This document shows positions 19,464 through 28,253 of a stretch of 64,000 nt of DNA, in pieces. The number at the start of each line of letters is the position of its first letter. Position 1 is the first letter of the stretch. This DNA is from Chelativorans intermedius (GTDB lineage: Bacteria > Pseudomonadota > Alphaproteobacteria > Rhizobiales > Rhizobiaceae): positions 181,486 to 245,485 of the forward strand of contig NZ_JAODNW010000007.1 of NCBI RefSeq assembly GCF_025398255.1, written 5' to 3'. The translations under genes were made by a program, and so were the position numbers. The notes beneath the pieces are model-generated. The model searched no databases, had not been told where the DNA came from, and saw only the letters and a program-made list of their open reading frames with translations.

Positions 19464-20249
19464 CTACTGGCCGTCGCCGGCCGGCGCCTGCTCTTCCGCA
19501 TCCGGTGCCTGCGCTTCGCTGGCCGGCACGGTGGCATCCTGTCCGGCGCCGCCGTCTTCCGCGCCCTGGTCCGTCGCGCCATCGCCCTCCTGGGCGGCCG
19601 GTTCGCCGTCGGCAGCACCGTTTTCCATGGGCGCGGCCTGCGCGCCTCCGACGGCCGGTGCTGCTTCCTGGGCGGCCCCTTCGTCGGTGCTTTCCTCCGC
19701 CACCTCCGGCAGGGGGGCCGGGCTGTCGGACAGGCTGCGCAGATAGGCGATCAGATCGGCACGATCCTCGATCTTCTTGAGGCCGGCGAAGGCCATCGCG
19801 GTGCCTGGCACCAACCCCTTCGGGCTCTCCAGGAAATGATCGAGATGCTCGTAGTCCCAGACGACCTCGCCGCCCTGCGCAAACTCCTGCAGGGCCGAGG
19901 AGTAGCTGAAGCCCTCATGGCCGGCGACCGGGCGGTTGACGATGTCCCACAGATTCGGGCCCACCTTGTTGGGGCCGCCCTCTTCCGCCGTGTGGCAGGC
20001 CTGGCAGCGCTTGAAGACGTTTGCGCCGGCCGAGGCGTCCGCCGAGGCCAGAAGCGGCAGCACGGATTGAGGTGCCTCTTCGCCACCCTGGTCCTGGCCT
20101 TCGCCCTCCTCGGGCACGGCGATTGCATAGCCTGGCGTTTCCGGCGCGGGTGCGTGAAACAGGGCGTCAGAGACGAGACTGACGGTAAAAACCACGAAAA
20201 CCACGCCGAGAAATGCGCCGATGATCTTGTTGAGTTCAAAAGAGTCCAT
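19464..20249 (-). CDS. Membrane-anchored c-type cytochrome (CycM/cyt c552-like)
   Basis: 261-aa cytochrome c. The N-terminus is an uncleaved-looking transmembrane helix ([18 protein letters not shown]), as in CycM. The haem motif CQACH is at 82-86, the axial Met is in GTAMAF near residue 148, and the class I fold ends near residue 175 with [11 protein letters not shown]. The last 85 residues are an Ala/Glu/Pro-rich tail with no fold pattern, much longer than in typical CycM. The usual role is electron transfer between the bc1 complex and an aa3-type oxidase in the periplasm. The start at 20249 begins the anchor; a longer frame upstream is non-coding. It diverges from kdsB. Confidence 0.9.
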   Translation of the reverse strand: MDSFELNKIIGAFLGVVFVVFTVSLVSDALFHAPAPETPGYAIAVPEEGEGQDQGGEEAPQSVLPLLASADASAGANVFKRCQACHTAEEGGPNKVGPNLWDIVNRPVAGHEGFSYSSALQEFAQGGEVVWDYEHLDHFLESPKGLVPGTAMAFAGLKKIEDRADLIAYLRSLSDSPAPLPEVAEESTDEGAAQEAAPAVGGAQAAPMENGAADGEPAAQEGDGATDQGAEDGGAGQDATVPASEAQAPDAEEQAPAGDGQ

Positions 20250-20453
20250 TCGACCTGAGGTTCCCTTTTCCGGACGCCCGCGGCGAGGCGGCGTCATCCA
20301 CACCGTTTCCCCGTGTCCCCCGCGTTCGGCCGCTGCCGGTAAAATCGCGCGGAAACTAGGTCTTTTGCTTGCGTCTTGCAACACATATAAGGCTCCTTCC
20401 AGTGAGACCTTTTGCCACTTTTCGAAAAGCCCGCCAAACCAGCCCGAGCTTCC

Positions 20454-21200
20454 ATGAAAACGATCGTCCTCATACCCGCCCGCATGGCCTCGACAAGGCT
20501 GCCCGGAAAGCCGCTGGCGGAGATCGCCGGAAAGCCGATGATCGCGCATGTGGCACGGCGGGCGCTGGAAAGCGATGTCGGGCGCGTCGTCGTGGCCACG
20601 GATACGGCGGAAATCGCGTCTGCCCTCGCTGCCGAAGGGGTGGAAAGCGTGATGACGCGCGCCGATCACGAATCGGGCTCGGACCGCATCTTCGAGGCGC
20701 TGGAGCGAATCGACCCCGACCGCCGCGCCGATCTGGTCATCAATCTGCAGGGCGACCTGCCCACCATCCCGCCCTCCGACATCCACGCCGTCATGCGGCC
20801 GCTCGAGGATGACGCGGTGGACATCGCCACGCTGGGCGTGGAGATCGAGGACGAGGCGGAGAAGACGGCTTCGAGCGTGGTCAAGATCGTCGGCACGCCG
20901 CTCGACATGCCCGCCACCAGGCTGCGCGCGCTTTACTTTACCCGCGCCACCGCACCATGGGGTGAGGGGCCGCTCTATCACCATGTCGGCATCTATGCCT
21001 ATCGTCGCGCCGCACTCGAGCGTTTCGTGCGGCTCGGCCCCTCGACGCTTGAACGGCGTGAGCGGCTGGAGCAGCTCCGGGCGCTGGAGGCGGGAATGCG
21101 CATCGATGCCGAGATCGTGCGCTCGGTGCCGCTCGGCGTCGACACGCCGGCGGATCTGGAGCGTGCCAGGCGGATACTGACAGGCAGGACGGAAGAATAG
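20454..21200 (+). CDS. kdsB: 3-deoxy-manno-octulosonate cytidylyltransferase
   Basis: 248-aa cytosolic enzyme making CMP-Kdo from CTP and Kdo for lipopolysaccharide. N-terminal [15 protein letters not shown] is the nucleotide-binding loop. NLQGDLPTI holds the metal-binding Asp, [11 protein letters not shown] is a substrate segment, and [12 protein letters not shown] is the conserved C-terminus. The ATG at 20454 gives the standard N-terminus ([10 protein letters not shown]); an in-frame ATG at 20412 would add 14 residues. It precedes pheA by only two bases, an arrangement common in Rhizobiales. Confidence 0.96.
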   Translation: MKTIVLIPARMASTRLPGKPLAEIAGKPMIAHVARRALESDVGRVVVATDTAEIASALAAEGVESVMTRADHESGSDRIFEALERIDPDRRADLVINLQGDLPTIPPSDIHAVMRPLEDDAVDIATLGVEIEDEAEKTASSVVKIVGTPLDMPATRLRALYFTRATAPWGEGPLYHHVGIYAYRRAALERFVRLGPSTLERRERLEQLRALEAGMRIDAEIVRSVPLGVDTPADLERARRILTGRTEE

Positions 21201-21202
21201 GA

Positions 21203-22075
21203 ATGGGGCCGAAGAAGACCAACAGGATCGCCTTCCAGGGAGAGCCCGGAGCCAACTCCGACACGGCGTGCCGCAACATGTATCCCGACATGGAGCCGCT
21301 GCCCTGCGCCACCTTCGAGGACGCTTTCAACGCGGTGGAGACCGGCAAGGCCGATCTCGCCATGATCCCGATCGAGAACACCATCGCCGGGCGGGTGGCC
21401 GACATCCATCACCTGCTGCCGCATTCGGGGCTCTATATCGTCGGCGAGTATTTCCTGCCCATCCGCTTCCAGCTCATGGCGCTGCCGGGGGTCCGGCAGT
21501 CGGAGATCAAGGCCGTCTACAGCCATATCCACGCGCTGGGCCAGTGCCGCAAGATCATTCGCAGGCACCGCTGGAAGCCGTGCGTGGCGGGCGATACGGC
21601 GGGGGCGGCGCGCTTCGTGGCCGAGGAGAAGGTGCGCAGCAACGCAGCCCTTGCGCCGCGCCTGGCGGCCGAGCTCTACGGGCTCGAGATCCTGGCCGAG
21701 AATGTGGACGATACGGAAAACAACGTCACCCGCTTCGTGGTCCTGTCCAAGGAGCGGCGATGGGCGCAGCGCACGACGCCGGACCAGCCCATGGTCACCA
21801 CCTTCATCTTCCGGGTGCGCAACGTGCCGGCCGCGCTCTACAAGGCCATGGGCGGCTTTGCCACCAATGGCGTGAACATGACCAAGCTGGAGAGCTATCA
21901 GCTCGGCGGCAAGTTCTTCTCCACCCTGTTCTATGCCGACATCGAGGGCCATCCCGACGATCGCAACGTGGCGCTGGCGCTGGAAGAGCTCGGCTTCTTC
22001 TCGCGCGAGGTGCGCATTCTGGGCGTCTATGCCGCCCACCCCTTCCGCGCCACGCAGAGCGAGGACGATGACTAG
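21203..22075 (+). CDS. pheA: Prephenate dehydratase
   Basis: 290-aa monofunctional prephenate dehydratase, converting prephenate to phenylpyruvate in phenylalanine synthesis. The catalytic domain (about 1-185) has [23 protein letters not shown] and the NNVTRFVVL motif with the key T-R-F. An ACT domain (about 195-280) contains [12 protein letters not shown], the phenylalanine-binding site for feedback inhibition. There is no chorismate mutase domain, so mutase must come from elsewhere. The TAG stop lies inside the 101-bp repeat that starts at 22072. Confidence 0.96.
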   Translation: MGPKKTNRIAFQGEPGANSDTACRNMYPDMEPLPCATFEDAFNAVETGKADLAMIPIENTIAGRVADIHHLLPHSGLYIVGEYFLPIRFQLMALPGVRQSEIKAVYSHIHALGQCRKIIRRHRWKPCVAGDTAGAARFVAEEKVRSNAALAPRLAAELYGLEILAENVDDTENNVTRFVVLSKERRWAQRTTPDQPMVTTFIFRVRNVPAALYKAMGGFATNGVNMTKLESYQLGGKFFSTLFYADIEGHPDDRNVALALEELGFFSREVRILGVYAAHPFRATQSEDDD

Positions 22076-22172
22076 ACCGGTTCATCGCTTCCTTGAAACG
22101 CTGATCCGGTGCATCCGTTTGTTTTTGCCGCATTTGTGCGACGCCAGATGATTTCATCCGGCTGCAGGATGC
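22072..22172 (-). repeat. 101-bp dispersed repeat, copy A
   Basis: Read on the minus strand, this matches 28137-28237 without gaps; I count about 10 mismatches in 101 bases. It contains two imperfect dyads, the first being CCGGATG-AAAT-CATCTGG. It fills the gap between pheA and nudC and supplies the pheA stop codon. It resembles the short mosaic intergenic repeats of rhizobia (RIME-like), but I cannot name the family. Confidence 0.85.
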
Positions 22173-22173
22173 T

Positions 22174-23133
22174 TCACGCACCCGAGGTCTCGGTGGCGGA
22201 CCGGTGCGCCCAGCCGGCGATCAGATAGCGCGCGATGGCGCCTTCGGGCGGCACGGTCAGCCCGGCTTCGTGGGTGCCGGCGAGCATGCGCATCACCTCG
22301 TCGCGGGCGAACCAGCGGCAATCCTCCAGCTCGCTCAGATCCGGGTCCACCGCCGCGCTTTCGGCTTCGGCGATGCAGCCGATCATCAGCGAGTGGGGAA
22401 ATGGCCATGGCTGGCTGGCGCAATAGCGCACGCGGCCAATGCGAACGCCCGATTCCTCCAGGGTTTCGCGGCGCACCGCCCGCTCGATCGTCTCGCCCGG
22501 CTCGATGAAGCCGGCGAGGCAGGAATACATGCCGGGCGCGAAGTGCGGGCTGCGCCCGAGCAGGCACCGCTCGCCCCGCACCGCCAGCATGATGACCACC
22601 GGGTCGGTCCGCGGGAAGTTTTCGCGCCCGCAGCGCGGGCAGCTCCGCCGGTAGCCGCCGGCGCGCATCGTCGTCCCGCCGCCGCAACGTCCGCAATAGC
22701 GGTGTGTCTCGTGCCAGGCGAGGAGGGCCGCCCCCTGCGCCAGCGCGCCCAGGTCGGGCGCGTCGAGAAGCCCCTGGATGTAGATGGAGCGAAAGTCGAT
22801 GGCCTTGATGCCCTCGGGAAGCGACTCCCTGTCGTGGTCGTGGGGAGCGGCCAGCACCGGGCCGCCCTCGGTGTGGCCAAGCAGCACCGCCTCGTCCATG
22901 CGCGCCGACAGGCCGGCTGCCTCGGCAGGCGAGAAATAGGCGTCGAAGGCGCCCTGTCCCGTCTTCAGGCACAGCCGCCCCTCGCGCATCAGCATCAGCC
23001 GCGCTCCGGGGGCGGCCAGCGCCTGCTCGGCGGCATCGTCGCCGCGCTTCTCCGATTGCGGGTCGATGCGGTTGCCGGCAAACGCGATCTGCGCCTGCAT
23101 CTGCGGCCCGCTACCCGGCCATGTCGAATCCAT
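22174..23133 (-). CDS. nudC: NAD(+) diphosphatase / NAD-RNA decapping hydrolase NudC
   Basis: 319-aa Nudix hydrolase splitting NAD(H) to NMN(H) and AMP; family members also remove NAD caps from RNA. The zinc ribbon CGRCGGGTT...CPRCGREN lies at mid-protein. The Nudix box spans GFIEPGETIERAVRRETLEE, and the NudC-specific SQPWPFPHS motif follows. The N-terminal NUDIX-like domain is present. The ATG at 23133 is used; MQAQIAF (11 residues in) is a possible alternative. It is 12 bp downstream of the HIT gene. Confidence 0.95.
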   Translation of the reverse strand: MDSTWPGSGPQMQAQIAFAGNRIDPQSEKRGDDAAEQALAAPGARLMLMREGRLCLKTGQGAFDAYFSPAEAAGLSARMDEAVLLGHTEGGPVLAAPHDHDRESLPEGIKAIDFRSIYIQGLLDAPDLGALAQGAALLAWHETHRYCGRCGGGTTMRAGGYRRSCPRCGRENFPRTDPVVIMLAVRGERCLLGRSPHFAPGMYSCLAGFIEPGETIERAVRRETLEESGVRIGRVRYCASQPWPFPHSLMIGCIAEAESAAVDPDLSELEDCRWFARDEVMRMLAGTHEAGLTVPPEGAIARYLIAGWAHRSATETSGA

Positions 23134-23145
23134 GTGCCCTCATCC

Positions 23146-23580
23146 TCAGCCGGCGTCTTCCTCCAGCCGGCTGCGTATCTGCGCGGCCACCTTGTGGAGG
23201 TCTTCCCTGCGATAGGGCTCGCGCATGCCATGGCCCCACACCGGGCCGGGCCAGCCGGGATCGCCCTCGCTGCGGGCAATCACATGCACGTGAAGCTGCC
23301 GCACCACATTGCCGAGCGTGGCGCAGTTGATCTTGGTGCAGCCCGTCATCTCCTTCAGCGCCTTGGCCACCAGATTGGTCTCGAAGCTCAGCATCGCCTG
23401 GTCGAGCGGCGTGAGATCGTGCACCTCCTCCGCGCCCGGCCGTTGCGGCACCAGCAAGAGCCAGGGCCAGCGCCGGTCGTCCCGGATGCGCAGCTCGCAA
23501 AGGCCCAGCCACGCGACAGGCAGGCTTTCCTCCTCCAGCCGCGGATCGAGCTCGAATCCTCCCTTCCCACCCGGCAGCAA
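23146..23580 (-). CDS. HIT family nucleotide-binding protein
   Basis: 144-aa histidine-triad protein, likely a nucleoside phosphoramidate or dinucleotide hydrolase. The triad region reads NVVRQLHVHVIAR, so the first His of HxHxH is Gln while the second (catalytic) and third His remain. I start it at TTG 23580 because AAAGGGAGGG lies at correct spacing and the conserved FELDPRLEEES segment begins soon after. An in-frame ATG at 23727 would run back over the SRP RNA promoter. It is divergent from the SRP RNA gene and followed by nudC. Confidence 0.85.
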   Translation of the reverse strand: MLPGGKGGFELDPRLEEESLPVAWLGLCELRIRDDRRWPWLLLVPQRPGAEEVHDLTPLDQAMLSFETNLVAKALKEMTGCTKINCATLGNVVRQLHVHVIARSEGDPGWPGPVWGHGMREPYRREDLHKVAAQIRSRLEEDAG

Positions 23581-23660
23581 TGGCGTTTCCCTCCCTTTTT
23601 CCCGGAAGGCTAGAGTGCGCGCGTTTCCGCTGCAAGCCTTTCCTTTGTCGCCGATTGCCC

Positions 23661-23689
23661 TTGCATTTGCCGGCACGATTGACGATATG
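23661..23689 (+). promoter_or_regulatory. Putative promoter of the SRP RNA gene
   Basis: TTGCAT, a 17-bp spacer and GATATG, placing the transcription start about seven bases downstream, at the first bases of the SRP RNA stem. It lies in the gap divergent from the HIT gene. Confidence 0.5.
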
Positions 23690-23693
23690 GGGC

Positions 23694-23797
23694 GCGGGAG
23701 GTTGGTGGTGGACGCGCCACTCGCCAACCGGGTCAGGTCCGGAAGGAAGCAGCCCTAACGAGCTTCGGCACGGGTCACCGTGCCAGCCTCCCACCTT
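23694..23797 (+). ncRNA. ffs: Signal recognition particle RNA (4.5S type, small)
   Basis: The domain IV hairpin GGTCAGGTCCGGAAGGAAGC followed by AGCCCTAACG is the universal SRP RNA core that binds Ffh. The ends pair: GGGAGGTTGG at the 5' side with CCAGCCTCCC at the 3' side. A short T-run follows (CCTTTTCC). Ends are set from pairing and may be off by several bases. Its place between a HIT gene and dnaX is typical of Rhizobiales. It forms the RNA scaffold for co-translational membrane targeting. Confidence 0.95.
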
Positions 23798-23900
23798 TTC
23801 CCCGCTCGACCCATTGACGCGGCCACGCCTCGAAGGGGAAACTCGGGGTGCTGCGGAGCCTTTCCTTCCGCAAATGCCATCACGGGAGCGCGACGAGCCG

Positions 23901-25712
23901 ATGAACGACGCCGGGCAGATGGACAAGACCAGTGCCGGCGCCTACCGGGTTCTGGCCCGCAAGTACCGGCCGCGCGATTTCTCCGCGCTTATCGGCCAGG
24001 AGCCGATGGTGCGCACCCTGACCAACGCCTTCGCCGCCGGCCGCATTGCCCAGGCGTGGATGCTGACGGGCGTGCGCGGCGTCGGCAAGACCACGACGGC
24101 GCGCATTCTGGCGCGCGCACTCAACTACAAGACCGCCACGGTCGACGCGCCCTCGATCCATCTGGAAGAGATGGGCGAGCATTGCGAGGCGATCCTGGAA
24201 GGGCGCCATGTCGACGTGATCGAGATGGACGCTGCCTCCCACACGGGCATCGACGACATCCGCGAGATCATCGACCAGGTGCGTTATGCTCCCGTCGCGG
24301 CGCGTTACAAGGTCTATATCATCGACGAGGTTCACATGCTCTCCAACCAGGCCTTCAACGGCCTGTTGAAGACGCTGGAGGAGCCGCCGCCGCATGTGAA
24401 GTTCATCTTCGCCACCACCGAGATCCGCAAGGTTCCGATCACCATTCTGTCGCGGTGCCAGCGCTTCGACCTGCGCCGCATCGATGCGGCGCTCATCAAG
24501 GCCGACCTGGCGCGCATTGCCGGGCTCGAAGGGGTGGAGGCGGAGGACGAAGCGCTGGCGATGATCGCGCGCGCCGCAGAAGGCTCGATGCGCGATGCCC
24601 AGTCGATTTTCGACCAGGCGATTGCCCATTCGGCGGGCAGGGTAACGGCCGCGACGGTGCGCGACATGCTGGGCCTTGCCGACCGGGCGCGCATCATCGA
24701 CCTGTTCGAGCATCTGATGAAGGGTGACGTGGCGGCGGCGCTGGCCGAGTTCCGCGCCCAGTACGACACGGGCGCCGACCCGGCAACCGTGCTTGCCGAC
24801 CTGGCGGAGTTCAACCATCTGGTCACGCGGCTGCGTTTCGTGCCCGAGGCCGCGGAGGACGCCGCCCTTTCGCAGGCCGAGCGCGAGCGCGGACGGGAGT
24901 TCGCCGCTGCGCTTTCCGTGCGTGTGCTCTCGCGCGCGTGGCAGATGCTGCTCAAGGGCATTCAGGAGGTGCAATCCGCCGCCCGCCCCGTGGCAGCGGG
25001 AGAAATGGTGCTGATCCGCATCGCCCATGCCGCCCACCTGCCCACCCTCGACGAGGCGCTGAAAGCGCTGGAGGATCTGCCGGCAGGCACATCCACGCCC
25101 CCGGCAGCAGGGGCAAGGCCGGCTTCCCTTCCGCCGGGCGGCGGGGCGCGCGCCGTCGCCGCCGCTTCCGTTCCGGCAGCCGTCGGCAGCGGACAGACCA
25201 TGCGGCTTCTGCGCGAGGCGACCCTTGAGGAGACGGATCCCGCTCCTGCCGCTCGGGAGGTGCCGGCGGCGGAGGCCGTCGCGCTCACCGGTCTTGCCGA
25301 CATCGCCTCTCTGGCCGAGACCCACCGGGACCTGGCCTTCAAGGTGCAGTTGAAGCGCTGCGTGCGGCTGGTGCGCATCGAGCCCGGTCGCCTGACCGTC
25401 AACCTGACGCCGGATGCGCCGAAGACCCTTCTGGGCGATCTGAACAACCGCCTGCAGAACTGGACGGGCCGGCGCTGGGTGGTTTCCCTCTCGCATGAGG
25501 AGGGCGGCAAGACGCTGGCGGAGGAAGAACAGGGCCGCCGCGAATCGGCACTTGCCGATGCGCGCACCGATCCCACGGTGGCGGCAATTCTAAGAAGCTT
25601 TCCCGGCGCGCGCATCCTCGATGTGCGCATTCCCGACGTGGCGGCCGGGGAGCCGGCGGCCGGCGAGCCGCTGCCGCCCGAGCCGGACGCCGAAGACGAC
25701 GATGACATCTAA
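23901..25712 (+). CDS. dnaX: DNA polymerase III subunits gamma/tau
   Basis: 603-aa clamp-loader ATPase. YRVLARKYRPRDFSALIGQE starts the conserved core, with Walker A GVRGVGKTT at 57-65, Walker B YIIDEVHML and sensor FATTEIRKVP. The zinc module of the E. coli protein (four Cys) is reduced to one Cys in GEHCEAILEGRH, a loss I believe is shared by alphaproteobacteria. The tau-like C-terminus is Ala/Pro-rich, then a conserved end (VKLK-type segment and LADARTDPTV). Start options are 23874, 23901 and 23919; 23901 is chosen without a strong ribosome site. No A-rich slippery heptamer was seen, so a frameshifted gamma form is not predicted. Confidence 0.93.
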   Translation: MNDAGQMDKTSAGAYRVLARKYRPRDFSALIGQEPMVRTLTNAFAAGRIAQAWMLTGVRGVGKTTTARILARALNYKTATVDAPSIHLEEMGEHCEAILEGRHVDVIEMDAASHTGIDDIREIIDQVRYAPVAARYKVYIIDEVHMLSNQAFNGLLKTLEEPPPHVKFIFATTEIRKVPITILSRCQRFDLRRIDAALIKADLARIAGLEGVEAEDEALAMIARAAEGSMRDAQSIFDQAIAHSAGRVTAATVRDMLGLADRARIIDLFEHLMKGDVAAALAEFRAQYDTGADPATVLADLAEFNHLVTRLRFVPEAAEDAALSQAERERGREFAAALSVRVLSRAWQMLLKGIQEVQSAARPVAAGEMVLIRIAHAAHLPTLDEALKALEDLPAGTSTPPAAGARPASLPPGGGARAVAAASVPAAVGSGQTMRLLREATLEETDPAPAAREVPAAEAVALTGLADIASLAETHRDLAFKVQLKRCVRLVRIEPGRLTVNLTPDAPKTLLGDLNNRLQNWTGRRWVVSLSHEEGGKTLAEEEQGRRESALADARTDPTVAAILRSFPGARILDVRIPDVAAGEPAAGEPLPPEPDAEDDDDI

Positions 25713-25730
25713 GCGCGATTGGAGAAGAAG

Positions 25731-26054
25731 ATGCGCGACCTCATGGGCATGATGAGCAAGGCCAAGGAAATGCAGGCCAAATTCCAGGCCATGCAGGAGG
25801 AGATCGCCAATATGGAGGCGGAAGGCCAGTCCGGCGGCGGCATCGTGAAGGTCACGCTTTCCGGCCGCTTCGAGATGAAGAAGCTTCACATCGACCCCTC
25901 GCTCTTCAAGGAGGACGAGGTGGAGATTCTGGAGGATCTGATTCTGGCCGCCCACAACGATGCCAAGGCCAAGGTGGAAGCGGAAATGCAGAAGAAGACC
26001 CAGGAGATGACGGCCGGCCTGCCCATCCCGCCGGGCATGAAGCTGCCGTTCTGA
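25731..26054 (+). CDS. YbaB/EbfC family nucleoid-associated protein
   Basis: 107-aa DNA-binding protein of the YbaB/EbfC family, usually encoded between dnaX and recR as here. Residues 1-30 are the Met/Lys-rich helix ([20 protein letters not shown]). [20 protein letters not shown] and [17 protein letters not shown] are the core strands and last helix. The ATG at 25731 has GGAGAAG upstream; a TTG at 25719 is a weaker alternative. The protein likely binds DNA as a dimer and assists replication-repair. Confidence 0.94.
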   Translation: MRDLMGMMSKAKEMQAKFQAMQEEIANMEAEGQSGGGIVKVTLSGRFEMKKLHIDPSLFKEDEVEILEDLILAAHNDAKAKVEAEMQKKTQEMTAGLPIPPGMKLPF

Positions 26055-26135
26055 AGGCGGCCGTCAAGGGATGATGCGAGCGGCAGGCGGTGAACCGATG
26101 GGAGATTGACGGGATCGAGCCTTTCCGGAACCTCC

Positions 26136-26184
26136 CATTCACCATTCACCATTCACCATTCACCATTCACCATTCACCATTCAC
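26136..26184 (+). repeat. Seven tandem copies of the heptamer CATTCAC upstream of recR
   Basis: Exactly seven perfect, uninterrupted 7-base units end 11 bases before the recR ATG. Immediately upstream is a possible hairpin (arms 26089-26104 and 26132-26143), and its 3' arm runs into the first repeat. A seven-base unit in a leader is prone to slipped-strand copy change. Confidence 0.95.
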
Positions 26185-26195
26185 CGCCTGTTGCC

Positions 26196-26801
26196 ATGTC
26201 CAAGCGAATTGCCGGCCCCGAGATCGAACGCCTGATACAGCTCCTGGCCAAGGTGCCGGGACTGGGGCCGCGCTCGGCCAGGCGGGCCGCGCTGCATCTC
26301 ATCAAGAAGAAGGAGCTGCTTCTCGCGCCGCTGTCGGCGGCGCTGGCCGAGGCGCTGGAAAAGGTCAGGGTGTGCTCCGTCTGCGGCAATGTGGACACCG
26401 CAGACCCCTGCACCATCTGCACCGACCCGCGCCGGGAGCAGGCCACGCTGATCGTGGTCGAGGACGTGGCGGATCTGTGGGCGCTGGAGCGGGCCGGCGC
26501 GATGAACGTGCGCTATCATGTGCTGGGCGGCACCCTGTCGCCTCTCGACGGCATCGGGCCTGACGACCTCAACATTGCCGGGCTGGTGGCCCGCGTGGCA
26601 GAAGGCGGCGTCGCCGAGATCGTGCTGGCCGTCAACGCCACCGTGGAGGGCCAGACGACGGCGCACTACATCATCGACCGGCTGGCCGGCCTGGAGGTGA
26701 AGGTCACCCGCCTGGCCCATGGCGTGCCGGTTGGCGGCGAGCTCGACTATCTCGACGAGGGCACGCTCGCCGCGGCGCTGAAGTCGCGAACGGCGTTCTG
26801 A
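26196..26801 (+). CDS. recR: Recombination mediator RecR
   Basis: 201-aa RecFOR-pathway protein. The N-terminal helix-hairpin-helix is [16 protein letters not shown]. The zinc finger is [16 protein letters not shown], with four Cys. The Toprim domain has [31 protein letters not shown] and the [16 protein letters not shown] motif. The ATG at 26196 gives the usual [15 protein letters not shown]-terminus. The tandem heptamer lies in its leader, and an in-frame ATG at 26106 would read through that repeat. Confidence 0.96.
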   Translation: MSKRIAGPEIERLIQLLAKVPGLGPRSARRAALHLIKKKELLLAPLSAALAEALEKVRVCSVCGNVDTADPCTICTDPRREQATLIVVEDVADLWALERAGAMNVRYHVLGGTLSPLDGIGPDDLNIAGLVARVAEGGVAEIVLAVNATVEGQTTAHYIIDRLAGLEVKVTRLAHGVPVGGELDYLDEGTLAAALKSRTAF

Positions 26802-26802
26802 G

Positions 26803-28077
26803 ATGGGAGGAATGTTTCGTCTCACGGAAAGACAGTCGCGCCGGCCCCTGCCGGCGATCCTCGGCGCCGGCATTCTTCTGCTCGCCGCGCTCCTGGCATC
26901 CCCTGCCGCCATGGCGCAGAATGTGGACCGACTCTTTGCCCGGTGGCTCGCGGGCGACCTGTGGAAGGAGGCGCAGGCGCGGGGCATCTCCGCAGCCACC
27001 TTCAATGCCGCGCTGGGAGGCGTGAAGCCCAATCTGGAACTGCCGGACCTCGTGCTGCCGGGCGAGAGCGCGCCGCGTGGCGGCGTCCAGCATCAGGCCG
27101 AGTTCCGCGCGCCCGCCGCCTATTTCCGGCACGTCGAGGGCGTGGTTGCCGGCGGGCGGCGGTTGGCCCGGCGCCACGCCGCCACCCTCGCCGCGGTCGA
27201 GAGGCGCTATGGCGTGCCGCGCGGCATCGTGCTGGCGATCTGGGGCCGCGAATCGGGCTTCGGCAGCGCCAGCATCCCGCACGATGCCTTCGAGGTGCTG
27301 GCCACCAAGGCCTTTCTTTCCACGCGCAAGGCGATGTTCCGGGAGGAGGTGCTGGCGGCGCTGGAGATGGTGGAAAGGCGCGGGGTGCGGCCCGAGACCA
27401 TGCGTTCGTCCTGGGCCGGCGCGCTGGGCCAGCCGCAGTTTCTGCCCACCTCCTATCTCAGATACGCCGTGGATTTCGACGGCGACGACCGCGCCGACAT
27501 CTGGAACTCGGTGCCCGACACGCTCGCCTCCATCGCCAACTATCTGGCAAGCCATGGCTGGCTTGCCGGGCGCGATTGGGGCTTCGAGGTGATTGTGCCG
27601 CCCGGGGTCTCCTGCACGCTGGAAGGGCCGGACCAGGGCCGGCCCATCGCTGACTGGGCGGCGATGGGCGTCGTCCGCATGGGCGGCAGGGCTTTCCCTG
27701 TCCATGAGCTGCGGGGCGAGGGCTATCTGATGATGCCGGCCGGCCGGCGCGGCCCCGCTTTCCTCGTCACGCCGAATTTCTACCGCCTCAAGGATTACAA
27801 CGAGAGCGATCTCTACGCCCTCTTCGTCGGTCACGCGGCCGACCGCATCATGTATGGCGACATCGTCTTCGCCGCGCCCTGGCAGCCGGTCGACCGGCTG
27901 AGCCGCGCCGACATCGCCACCTTGCAGCGCGCGCTGCAGGCCCGTGGCCACGATGTCGGCGGCGCCGACGGGCTTGCCGGCTTCAAGACGCGCCGCTCCA
28001 TCGGCCGCTGGCAGGAGCAGGCTGGCCGGCCTGCCACGTGCTTTCCCGATGAAGACCTCGTGCGAGACTTGCGCTAA
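26803..28077 (+). CDS. Lytic murein transglycosylase (MltB-like, GH103)
   Basis: 424-aa exported enzyme that cleaves MurNAc-GlcNAc bonds in peptidoglycan, leaving 1,6-anhydroMurNAc. A signal peptide ends near ASPAAMAQ (about residue 39). The catalytic Glu is in WGRESGFGS, and SSWAGALGQPQFLP is the MltB consensus. A C-terminal peptidoglycan-binding-like region (about 365-424) contains DIATLQRALQARGHDVGGADG. The ATG at 26803 begins one base after the recR stop; an ATG at 26812 has GGAGG but too close. Its products are potential cargo for the Yej importer in this window. Confidence 0.92.
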   Translation: MGGMFRLTERQSRRPLPAILGAGILLLAALLASPAAMAQNVDRLFARWLAGDLWKEAQARGISAATFNAALGGVKPNLELPDLVLPGESAPRGGVQHQAEFRAPAAYFRHVEGVVAGGRRLARRHAATLAAVERRYGVPRGIVLAIWGRESGFGSASIPHDAFEVLATKAFLSTRKAMFREEVLAALEMVERRGVRPETMRSSWAGALGQPQFLPTSYLRYAVDFDGDDRADIWNSVPDTLASIANYLASHGWLAGRDWGFEVIVPPGVSCTLEGPDQGRPIADWAAMGVVRMGGRAFPVHELRGEGYLMMPAGRRGPAFLVTPNFYRLKDYNESDLYALFVGHAADRIMYGDIVFAAPWQPVDRLSRADIATLQRALQARGHDVGGADGLAGFKTRRSIGRWQEQAGRPATCFPDEDLVRDLR

Positions 28078-28136
28078 GCTGCCGTGGCCGAGGCCCGGTG
28101 GGGCGGCCGGAAACGCTTCAGGCGCGATCAGCCACA

Positions 28137-28237
28137 GCATTTTGCAGCCAGATGGAATCATCTGGCGTCGCACAAATGCGGCAAAAACAAAGAGATGAAC
28201 CGGATCAGCGTTTCATTGAAACGATGAACCGGTCTAG
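28137..28237 (+). repeat. 101-bp dispersed repeat, copy B
   Basis: Inverted relative to copy A at 22072-22172, same length, about 90% identical by eye. It holds a perfect dyad CCAGATG-GAAT-CATCTGG (28148-28165), a second perfect dyad CGTTTCA-T-TGAAACG (28209-28223), and two direct GATGAACCGG units (28194-28203 and 28223-28232). It lies between the transglycosylase and the Kazal lipoprotein and ends 16 bases before the lipoprotein start, so it may carry part of that gene's leader. Confidence 0.85.
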
Positions 28238-28253
28238 AAGAGGGGATTGTTCC

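Noticed and set aside
23901..25712. Programmed frameshift making a short gamma form of DnaX
   Set aside because: No A-rich slippery heptamer followed by a stem-loop was found near the end of the ATPase region.
26136..26184. CATTCAC repeats considered as a CRISPR array
   Set aside because: Units are seven bases with no spacers and no cas genes are present.
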